Shown in pieces: positions 1 through 5,075 of a DNA stretch of 6,507 nt. How positions within the stretch are numbered: the first letter of the stretch is position 1; the number at the start of each line of letters is the position of its first letter. The notes under the pieces were generated by a model, which was not told where the DNA came from, searched no databases, and saw only the letters and a list, made by a program, of their open reading frames with translations. Source of the DNA: Candidatus Cloacimonadota bacterium (GTDB taxonomy: Bacteria; Muiribacteriota; UBA6191; JACPRK01); contig JAJFLN010000079.1 of NCBI GenBank assembly GCA_021772705.1, positions 1 to 6,507 on the forward strand, written 5' to 3'. The translations under genes and the position numbers were made by a program.

Positions 1-120
1 CGGCCATTCAGTCGTCCTGGATGCGGGCATCCATAGTAGGACGAACGGATCGGGAAAACTCGGCCATTCAGTCGTCTTGGATGCGGGCATCCATAGTAGG
101 GCGAAGGGTGTGAGAAATGA
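1..120. repeat. Two tandem copies of a 60-bp repeat with internal hairpin
   Basis: Positions 1-60 and 61-120 align without gaps. The first 40 bases differ at one position only (C17 versus T77); the last 20 bases are more diverged. Each copy contains the inverted repeat TGGATGC-GG-GCATCCA (18-33 and 78-93), which can form a 6-7 bp hairpin. There is no T-run after the hairpins on either strand, so they do not look like intrinsic terminators for the minus-strand gene ending at 139. The first copy begins exactly at the window edge, so more copies may lie to the left. The period is a multiple of three, and one frame on each strand has coding-like features (see findings), but no gene can be claimed. 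The repeat does not recur elsewhere in the window. Confidence 0.9.
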
Positions 121-138
121 ACCGTTCAGAACACCGCA

Positions 139-1347
139 CTAGCCGAGCAACGCAGCGCAGGCCTCGTCGACCTGCTGGCGATGGGAGTCATCGCAGTAGG
201 CGGCGAAGATAGTGTGGGTCGATTCCTTCTGGGCCAGGGCCCGGGCGAGGGCCGAGATATCCAGGAGGGGGATCACCTCGCCGGACTTTCTTCGGACCCG
301 CTGATTGAACTTCTTGAGTCGGGGCTCGGAGAGCTTGAAGACGTTGACCGGCAGGTCAATGATGACGCTGCCCTTGCTCAGGCTGGTCTTCTCTTCAATC
401 TCCTGCTCCAGATCCTCCGCCGAATGGTCTTCCAGAAGCTTGATGACCTTGGCGGCCGTCTCGTCCCGGCCCTTGGAGGCCACCCGGAATCCGGTCTTGT
501 AAAGATCCCGATAGATGACCCGACGAGCCAGGGTTCGTGAAAGCTCGCCGGCCTGAACCAGACCGGCGATCAGCTCGTGGTCCGTCATCTCCTGGAATCC
601 CTCCACGGGCCGCTCGGCGAACTGCATCGCCCGCAGGAGCATCATCTCACCGATCCGGCCGGTCTTGTGACCGTATACGGCGGAGTACATGTGATCCCTG
701 GCGACCAGCATCTCCTCGATGGCATCGACACCCTTCTCCTCGACCACAATCTCGTTCCGCCCCTCGCCGAGACTCAGGGTGTAGAGAATCCTGTAAAGGT
801 CGATCTGGCCGTGGCTGATGCCGCAGAAGTAGCTGTCCCGGAGCAGGTAATCCAGCTGATCGCAGTCCATGTCCCCGAAGATGATGCTCTGCAGGACGCG
901 ATCCTTGGACTTGCCCTCGATCAGGGCGCCCACGTCCTGGGGATCGATGCGGTGATAGGCGAGGACCTCGGGGATCCTCCCGGCCCCGGGAAGATTCATC
1001 TTCACCGTGCCATTCACCAGATCCCGGGTGTAGTGCATGTGGTCGCCCGGCAGCAGACTCTCGAGGGCATGGGAGAAGGGAGTGTGACCCACGTCGTGAA
1101 GCAGCCCGGCCACCTGCACCAGCAGGGTCTCCTGATCGGACAGGGACAGGGCCTTCGCCATCTCCCCGGCGACGTGGCTGGCACCGATGACGTGGCAGAG
1201 CCGGGTGTGAGTGCCACCGGGGAATGACTGGAAGGACAGACCGAGTTGCTTGATCCAGGAAAGCCTGGCAAGCTCGGGAAGGGCGATGAGATCGGCCTGA
1301 GCGTCGTTGAGACGGATCAGGCCATGGATCGGATCATTGAGCAGCAC
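139..1347 (-). CDS. HD-domain phosphohydrolase (COG1078 / dNTPase-like)
   Basis: A 402-aa metal-dependent phosphohydrolase of the HD superfamily. The N-terminus (DPIHGLIRLN, then RLSWIKQLGLSFQSFPGGTHTR) is typical of the COG1078 group related to SAMHD1 and dGTPases. The metal ligands are visible in order: H52 (RLCHVIGASH), H84-D85 in LLHDVGHTPFSHALE, and D161/D163 in GDMDCDQLDYLLRD. The usual basic residue after the second Asp in this last motif (DxDR/K) is Gln164 here. Family members hydrolyse dNTPs or related nucleotides in the cytoplasm; the substrate of this one cannot be read from sequence. The start is GTG at 1347, supported by a GGAGG (minus strand, plus positions 1355-1359) with a 7-nt spacer. 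The length is close to the usual 400-450 aa. It follows the gene at 1366-2055 by 18 nt and is almost certainly co-transcribed with it. The catalytic site appears intact, so an active enzyme is expected. Confidence 0.93.
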   Translation of the reverse strand: MLLNDPIHGLIRLNDAQADLIALPELARLSWIKQLGLSFQSFPGGTHTRLCHVIGASHVAGEMAKALSLSDQETLLVQVAGLLHDVGHTPFSHALESLLPGDHMHYTRDLVNGTVKMNLPGAGRIPEVLAYHRIDPQDVGALIEGKSKDRVLQSIIFGDMDCDQLDYLLRDSYFCGISHGQIDLYRILYTLSLGEGRNEIVVEEKGVDAIEEMLVARDHMYSAVYGHKTGRIGEMMLLRAMQFAERPVEGFQEMTDHELIAGLVQAGELSRTLARRVIYRDLYKTGFRVASKGRDETAAKVIKLLEDHSAEDLEQEIEEKTSLSKGSVIIDLPVNVFKLSEPRLKKFNQRVRRKSGEVIPLLDISALARALAQKESTHTIFAAYCDDSHRQQVDEACAALLG

Positions 1348-1354
1348 TGAAGGT

Positions 1355-1359
1355 CCTCC
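1355..1359 (-). promoter_or_regulatory. Ribosome binding site of the HD hydrolase
   Basis: Minus-strand GGAGG (within AGGGAGG) lies 7 nt before the GTG at 1347. It decides the start and lies in the 18-nt gap after the upstream gene's stop. Confidence 0.8.
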
Positions 1360-1365
1360 CTGGTC

Positions 1366-2055
1366 CTACTCCAGGAGCCCGGCCAGAATACCGCGCTCCG
1401 TAAGCTCCTGCCGGCTGACGCCGGTGGCCTGGCGCGCCGTCTCGACCCTGGCTGCGACGATCTGAGGGATCTTCAGGACCTTCTTCTCCCGTTTCATCTC
1501 CCGATAGTCGACGGGGAATCGGAGGAACGGGTCCTTGAGCTTCGCGTTGTTCACCAGCGCCACGGCCTGGCTGACCCGGGTGGTCAGGATCTGATTCTCG
1601 CTGTGATCGGAGTGCTTCGCCACCACGGCCCGCCAGATTCGGGCGTCGATCATGAAGTCCCAGATGGCCGGCACCATCCGGTGCTCCTCGACGTAGCTCT
1701 TGATCTCCTTTGGATACCGCTGAAACACGCCTCCCTGGATGATCTCGATCTTCCCCTCCAGGAAGAAGCCCGGACAGTCGTCGGCCTTCAGCTCCAGGGT
1801 GGCTCCGGGGTAGCTTCGGGTCAACTCGAGCAGACAGAGCAACAGCTGGGCCAGGTCCGTGGGGTGATCTTGAATCGTCACAGATCCCCAGGCATCAATC
1901 CCGTCCCCGATGTCGGCGAGCTCGATCTTCGGCACCTCTTCGGCGAAGAGCCCCTTGTCGGTCTGGCTCTTGAAGGCATCGGCGAGCTGGCTGAAAACGA
2001 GCACACGGTTCGAGTGCTCATCCATCAGTCCTGCTATCTGGTAGAAGATCTCCAT
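1366..2055 (-). CDS. Hypothetical protein, first gene of HD hydrolase operon
   Basis: A 229-aa soluble, charged protein that I do not recognise. It has no signal peptide or membrane segment. A leucine-rich helix lies at about residues 66-80 (TDLAQLLLCLLELTRSYPG), a mixed region with aromatic residues at 96-145, and a basic helical C-terminus at about 185-229 (REMKREKKVLKIP, then ARQATGVSRQELTERG). That C-terminus has a helix-turn-helix-like flavour (TGVSRQELTE), but this is weak. The ATG at 2055 has no clear Shine-Dalgarno sequence. ATG at 2025 (residue 11), preceded by AGGA at short distance, is an alternative. The stop is 18 nt before the HD hydrolase start, so the two are probably one transcription unit and may act together. 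Coding is supported by the long open frame, biased third positions and operon spacing. Confidence 0.8.
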   Translation of the reverse strand: MEIFYQIAGLMDEHSNRVLVFSQLADAFKSQTDKGLFAEEVPKIELADIGDGIDAWGSVTIQDHPTDLAQLLLCLLELTRSYPGATLELKADDCPGFFLEGKIEIIQGGVFQRYPKEIKSYVEEHRMVPAIWDFMIDARIWRAVVAKHSDHSENQILTTRVSQAVALVNNAKLKDPFLRFPVDYREMKREKKVLKIPQIVAARVETARQATGVSRQELTERGILAGLLE

Positions 2056-2075
2056 CAGAGAATGGGCCGGAAAAG

Positions 2076-2093
2076 AGTGCCTGCAACGGCACT
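2076..2093 (-). other. Small hairpin in the leader of the minus-strand operon
   Basis: AGTGCC (2076-2081) and GGCACT (2088-2093) form a perfect 6-bp stem with a 6-nt loop, about 20 nt upstream of the ATG at 2055. It would lie within the 5' leader if the promoter proposed at 2107-2136 is used. It has no following T-run. Its function is unknown. Confidence 0.4.
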
Positions 2094-2106
2094 GGGACCC
2101 TTTCCC

Positions 2107-2136
2107 TTGTTACTGCGGCAGGATCAGCCACGTCAA
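2107..2136 (-). promoter_or_regulatory. Candidate sigma70-type promoter for the minus-strand operon
   Basis: On the minus strand, TTGACG (plus 2131-2136) and TAACAA (plus 2107-2112) are separated by 18 nt. The -35 is 5/6 consensus; the -10 is poor (3/6). Transcription would start near 2100, giving a leader of about 45 nt. The -35 falls inside the inverted repeat at 2126-2152, which could act as an operator. Confidence 0.35.
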
Positions 2137-2152
2137 CCGGGGGGGCGTGGCT
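2126..2152. promoter_or_regulatory. 7-bp inverted repeat, possible operator
   Basis: AGCCACG (2126-2132) and CGTGGCT (2146-2152) are exact inverted copies separated by 13 nt, lying between divergent genes and overlapping the candidate -35 of the minus-strand operon. The spacing would suit a dimeric DNA-binding protein or a stem-loop. Either reading is inference. Confidence 0.35.
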
Positions 2153-2177
2153 AGGGGCGGCAGCCGAGTGTTCTCGC

Positions 2178-2189
2178 CTGGACGTCCAG
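2178..2189. promoter_or_regulatory. 12-bp perfect palindrome in the divergent intergenic region
   Basis: CTGGACGTCCAG is a perfect palindrome about 60 bp upstream of the proposed -35 for the plus-strand gene and about 40 bp upstream of the minus-strand -35. It is a plausible operator half-way between two promoters, but with no second copy in the window this is only a candidate. Confidence 0.3.
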
Positions 2190-2247
2190 ATCCCCACCAG
2201 GGCTGAAGACTCCCCATCTAGACAGACACATCTTCCCCTCGGAGCGG

Positions 2248-2276
2248 TTGATATGTTCGATCCCAGGTGCTAAACT
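2248..2276 (+). promoter_or_regulatory. Candidate sigma70-type promoter for the GrpE-like gene
   Basis: TTGATA (2248-2253, 5/6 to consensus) and TAAACT (2271-2276, 4/6) are separated by exactly 17 nt. Transcription would start near 2283, giving a leader of about 50 nt before the GTG at 2336. This start point lies downstream of the longest open-frame start (GTG 2267), which argues for the shorter protein. Confidence 0.5.
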
Positions 2277-2320
2277 CCCAGGATTCATTGCGGCTTCGAA
2301 ACTGCGCCGCATTCCGCTCC

Positions 2321-2326
2321 AGGAGG
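2321..2326 (+). promoter_or_regulatory. Ribosome binding site of the GrpE-like gene
   Basis: A full AGGAGG lies 9 nt before GTG 2336. It decides the start in favour of 2336 rather than GTG 2267 (no Shine-Dalgarno) or ATG 2348 (21 nt away). Confidence 0.75.
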
Positions 2327-2335
2327 ACATTCGAC

Positions 2336-3793
2336 GTGGAAGAGACAATGCTCGGTGGGGAGCAGACCAAGGTCAATTCGGACTTCTACAAGAAGCTGCA
2401 GCAGCAGATCGTCCAGAAAGAGAACATCATTCAGCTCTTGAAGCTGAAGGTGAAGAACCTGGAGGAGGAAGTGGAGCATCCTCAGGGCAACGGCAGCGGC
2501 CAGCGCCTCGACGACAGCGAGCTGGCCAAGCGGGTTCAGGGTCTGGAGCGGACCATCAATTCCCTCCAGGAAGAGAACGACACCCTCGCTCGCCGGGCGT
2601 CGAAGGACGAGTCGGCCATCGAGGATCTGGAAGCCCGTCTAACCCTGGCCTCCGACGAGATCTCCACCCGGGACTCCGAGCTTCATCGCCTGAGCAGTCA
2701 ACAGGGGGGCCCGGAAGATAGAAAGTACGACAAGCTCTGGTCCCAGATCCGGGACCTGGAAGCCAAGGTCTCCACCAAGGACGAGGAGATCTCCCGTCTG
2801 CGCCGGGAGTTGTCCGACGCCAGCCCCCCCGGCGAGACGAGCCGAGAACTGTCGGATCTCAGACGTGAGGCAACCCAGCTCAGGGAAGAGAAGACCGGCC
2901 TTGAAGAGACCATCGGCCGCCTGAAGGAGACTGGTCCCCGGGACGAACTCCTGGAGGAAGAGCTTCAGGTCCGAGACGAGAAGATCCGGGCAGCCGAGCT
3001 GGAGGCAAGCCATCTGAAGGAAGAGGTCGATCGCCTCCAGGGCCGCCTCGCCGATGCCCGTGCCGCCGCCGAGAACTCGGCTCCCGCAGGCTCCTTCCAG
3101 CTCGTCAGTTCCATCATCACCCTGTTCCAGCGACTCCAGGAACTTCGAGATGGAGTCGGTCCCCGGCGCGAGTTCCTGGCCGTCGAGACCAGCCTCTCGG
3201 AGGTTTCGGAGCAGATTGGACTCGAGAAGGTGAAGAGTGTCGGTCGAAAGGCGGACCCGGAGCTCCATCAGGTCACGGAGGTGGTCTATTCCACCACCCA
3301 CCCCCACGACACGATCATCCGGGAGATCAGTCAGGGCTACACAGCCCGAAGCTCGGTGGTGAAGCTCGCAGAGGTCGTGGTGAGCCGAAATCCTTTCTGG
3401 TGCCCCAAGTGCGAGAAGGTCGCCGCCGAGGGAAGCCGCTACTGCAACATCTGCGGCGAGAAGGTCGCCGGCCGGGAGAGCCCGGATATCATGGTCATGG
3501 ACCCGACCTTGACGACCCGCAGTTTCCTCGATCTGGCGGCGGCGAAGGAAGAATCGGGCGATCACGAGGGTGCGGAGAAGACCTACCTCCACGTGCTAGA
3601 GATGGAACCCGGTAACGCCCCGGCTCTCTGGGGGCTGGTCACGGTGCGGGAGTCTCAGGGCCGATATCGCGATGCACTGACGGGACTGGAGCAACTCAAG
3701 GGACACCCGGTCACCCCAGGCGACCTGACTCGGACGCGGCACCGGATCAGCACCAAGATGGAGATCGTCGAACGTTTGCAGGCCCTTGTATAG
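2336..3793 (+). CDS. Coiled-coil / GrpE-like / zinc-ribbon / TPR protein
   Basis: A protein of 485 aa from the GTG at 2336. Residues about 15-245 are heptad-rich, highly charged coiled coil (for example QLLKLKVKNLEEEVE), interrupted by Gly/Pro-containing breaks near 48-56, 122-128 and 164-167. Residues about 255-352 resemble GrpE, the DnaK nucleotide exchange factor: a helical stretch, then G303, DP (307-308) and H311 in GRKADPELHQ, then E330, QGYT (333-336) and a final strand KLAEVVVS. These match the GrpE beta-domain pattern G..FDP..H.AV, E.QKGY, LRPA.VVV. A zinc ribbon follows at once: C356, C359, C370 and C373 (CPKC-x10-CNIC). Residues about 395-463 form two TPR-like helix pairs (LAAAKEESGDHEGAEKTYLHVLEMEPGN, in parts). 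No signal or membrane segment is present, so it is probably cytoplasmic. Ordinary GrpE is about 180-220 aa without ribbon or TPR. A role in Hsp70 cycling or as a scaffold is inferred. The gene appears monocistronic. Confidence 0.88.
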   Translation: MEETMLGGEQTKVNSDFYKKLQQQIVQKENIIQLLKLKVKNLEEEVEHPQGNGSGQRLDDSELAKRVQGLERTINSLQEENDTLARRASKDESAIEDLEARLTLASDEISTRDSELHRLSSQQGGPEDRKYDKLWSQIRDLEAKVSTKDEEISRLRRELSDASPPGETSRELSDLRREATQLREEKTGLEETIGRLKETGPRDELLEEELQVRDEKIRAAELEASHLKEEVDRLQGRLADARAAAENSAPAGSFQLVSSIITLFQRLQELRDGVGPRREFLAVETSLSEVSEQIGLEKVKSVGRKADPELHQVTEVVYSTTHPHDTIIREISQGYTARSSVVKLAEVVVSRNPFWCPKCEKVAAEGSRYCNICGEKVAGRESPDIMVMDPTLTTRSFLDLAAAKEESGDHEGAEKTYLHVLEMEPGNAPALWGLVTVRESQGRYRDALTGLEQLKGHPVTPGDLTRTRHRISTKMEIVERLQALV

Positions 3794-3829
3794 GGGTGCA
3801 TGTCCCGTAGGGGGCAGCCAACATTGGGG

Positions 3830-3856
3830 ATCACAGGGATCTCAGAGAGCACAGAG
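3830..3856 (+). repeat. Three degenerate 9-bp tandem units (ATCnCAGAG-like)
   Basis: ATCACAGGG, ATCTCAGAG and AGCACAGAG lie head to tail. They match the minus-strand units at 4058-4081 (TTCGCAGAG, TTCGCGGAG), so the two sets face each other across the long inverted repeat. Confidence 0.6.
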
Positions 3857-3889
3857 CTTTTCGTGTGGAGTGGAGAGGTGAGATGCTGA

Positions 3890-3991
3890 GGAGATCAGGG
3901 GACACACGACTGGACCCGAACCCCGAGAGGTCACCCGAACCAGCTGGTTCGCCTGGAGAGTTCGGGTCCAGTCGTGTGTCCCCTGATCTCC
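3890..3991. repeat. 102-bp long inverted repeat (perfect 32-bp arms, 38-nt loop)
   Basis: Bases 3890-3921 and 3960-3991 are exact reverse complements over 32 bp; the flanking pairs (3889/3992 and 3922/3959) do not match. The arms carry GGGGACACACGACTGGACCC. The 38-nt loop (3922-3959) contains a further perfect 16-bp palindrome, CGAACCAGCTGGTTCG, at 3936-3951. The identity over 32 bp is far beyond chance and suggests either a recent insertion or selection for pairing. Its place between two convergent genes is typical of REP/BIME-like or MITE-like elements. There is no transposase in the window, no obvious target-site duplication, and no T-run to make it a standard terminator, although the hairpin could still block or stabilise RNA from either side. 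Confidence 0.92.
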
Positions 3992-4057
3992 GGTTTGCCT
4001 GGGGCCGACTCTCAGCCAGCTACTCGACGCATCAAGTACGATTTCTCCCAAAAGGAT

Positions 4058-4081
4058 CTCCGCGAACTCTGCGAACTCTGG
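4058..4081 (-). repeat. About 2.5 units of 9-bp tandem repeat, opposite orientation
   Basis: Plus-strand CTCCGCGAA (4058-4066) and CTCTGCGAA (4067-4075), then CTCTGG. Read on the minus strand this is CCAGAG-TTCGCAGAG-TTCGCGGAG, matching the period and consensus of 3830-3856. Confidence 0.6.
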
Positions 4082-4172
4082 GGGCTCGGTGTAACCAGCC
4101 CGTTCATCGCAGCAGAAGCCGCTCCCTGGGTGACCTGCACCCCCCGTTCTTTCCCGAGGCCCAGAGCGTCCC

Positions 4173-4874
4173 CTACCCCAGCAGCGTCTCAATGATCACC
4201 CGGACACCTCCGAAATCAGTGGCCTCGAAATCGGCCATGGGTCCTGGAAGTCCCCGATCACCTTCACCCTTGAACAGGAGCGTCTTCATTCCCGCCGCCT
4301 TCGCGCCGGCCACGTCGCAGTCGGTCCGATCGCCGACGTGGATGGCCTCGGAGGGCTCGACAGACATCCGGCGGCACGCCATCAGAAACGGGGCCGGGTG
4401 GGGCTTCAGGGCGTTGGCGTCCTCGGAGGACATGAGCAGATCCCACTGGATCTTCTCCAGACCCAGAGATCGGATCTTGGTCTCCACGGGATAGTCTGAC
4501 AGGACACCCAGCTTCAGCCCCCGGCCCTTGAGGGCGAGGAGGGCGACCTCGACGCCGGGAAACAGATAGGGCACCATGTCCTCGAAGGGGTTGTCGTAGA
4601 TCAGCTCGTAGAGGACCTGCCGGACGAAGGAGACGTCGTACCCGCAGCTCTCGGCGGCCAGCTCGAACTGCTCCCGGTGCAGGTCTTCTCTGGGGCCTTC
4701 CTTGCGGATCCGGGAGCGGGCCTTCAGGAAGGCCCTGGCAGCCCGGACTCCCCGGAAGGTCCTGCACGGCGTCCTGATGCCCTTCAACAGCCACTGCCGG
4801 ACCAGACGGCCGTTGTAGATGCCGTTGCGATACAGGGTCCCGTCCAGATCGAATGTGACCAGTTTGAGCTTCAA
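4173..4874 (-). CDS. HAD-family hydrolase (phosphatase-like)
   Basis: A haloacid dehalogenase-superfamily hydrolase, 233 aa if started at TTG 4874. Motif I is TFDLDGTL with nucleophile D9 and acid/base D11; motif II is S126 (GVLSDYP); motif III is K157 (ALKPHPAPF); motif IV is GDRTDCD with D182 and D187. All catalytic residues are present. The helical region between motifs I and II (about residues 15-105) is the position and size of a C1-type cap, as in subfamily I phosphatases such as phosphoglycolate phosphatase-like enzymes. The substrate is unknown. Start choice: there is no ATG before motif I. TTG 4874 puts D9 at the usual distance from the N-terminus and has a weak GGA 7 nt upstream; TTG 4925 would give 250 aa with an atypical N-terminal extension. 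The gene lies about 200 nt downstream of the aminotransferase on the same strand and is probably co-transcribed. Confidence 0.88.
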   Translation of the reverse strand: MKLKLVTFDLDGTLYRNGIYNGRLVRQWLLKGIRTPCRTFRGVRAARAFLKARSRIRKEGPREDLHREQFELAAESCGYDVSFVRQVLYELIYDNPFEDMVPYLFPGVEVALLALKGRGLKLGVLSDYPVETKIRSLGLEKIQWDLLMSSEDANALKPHPAPFLMACRRMSVEPSEAIHVGDRTDCDVAGAKAAGMKTLLFKGEGDRGLPGPMADFEATDFGGVRVIIETLLG

Positions 4875-5075
4875 AAGTCTGTCCGCCGCTCCACAGCCCG
4901 TGCGCTGCCTGGCACCCAAGAGCAAGGGCGTGAAGGAGAGATGGGGAGGAGTTCGAGAGGCGAGAGGTCGTGGAGGGAGGATACCGCGGGTGGGATCTTC
5001 AGCGAGAAATTCGCGCAGGATTTGAAGAAACTCGTCCGTAGTGCTACAGAAGCGTTCGAGGCTCAGTGACGGTCG
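4875..5075 (-). other. Spacer between the aminotransferase and HAD genes
   Basis: This 201-nt stretch has no clear promoter, terminator or RNA gene. On the minus strand, the frame of the aminotransferase is the same as that of the HAD gene, and no second stop codon occurs between the aminotransferase TGA (5076-5078) and the HAD start. The segment could therefore be an N-terminal extension using a non-ATG start, decayed coding sequence, or plain spacer. Confidence 0.5.

Larger units (their letters stand above)
3794..4172. other. 379-bp convergent intergenic region with repeat element
   Basis: This gap lies between the ends of the GrpE-like gene and the HAD hydrolase gene. No credible coding region is seen: the open frames crossing it are arginine/proline-rich and run through inverted repeats. 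Its contents are degenerate 9-bp repeats (3830-3856), a long inverted repeat (3890-3991), and further 9-bp repeats in the opposite orientation (4058-4081). Nothing recognisable was seen in 4082-4172. No hairpin followed by a T-run was found for either gene. Confidence 0.7.

Noticed and set aside
18..93. Terminator hairpins downstream of the HD hydrolase
   Set aside because: The TGGATGC/GCATCCA stems are short, and the minus strand downstream of each lacks a T-tract.
1..120. CRISPR array
   Set aside because: Two 40-bp near-identical blocks separated by 20 bp look superficially like repeats and spacer, but the 20-bp segments are related to each other (about half identical) and are too short for spacers, and no cas gene is present. 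A 60-bp tandem duplication explains it better.
577..1227. Plus-strand open frame opposite the HD hydrolase
   Set aside because: It is the antisense shadow of a gene with clear HD motifs. Its translation is rich in His, Gly, Val and Leu, without any domain.
2639..3592. 317-codon minus-strand open frame opposite the GrpE-like gene
   Set aside because: It is a shadow of the coiled-coil gene: Leu/Gly-rich, without motifs. The plus strand has a good promoter, ribosome binding site, zinc ribbon and TPR pattern.
3890..3991. Standard rho-independent terminator
   Set aside because: The hairpin is far longer than usual, has a 38-nt loop, and no T-run follows either arm. A role in transcript ending is possible but the classic signature is absent.
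3842..4192. Minus-strand 116-codon open frame across the convergent gap (and plus-strand counterparts)
   Set aside because: These frames run through the inverted repeat and the 9-bp repeats, have low-complexity Arg/Pro/Gly translations, and end inside the HAD gene region. They are not credible proteins.
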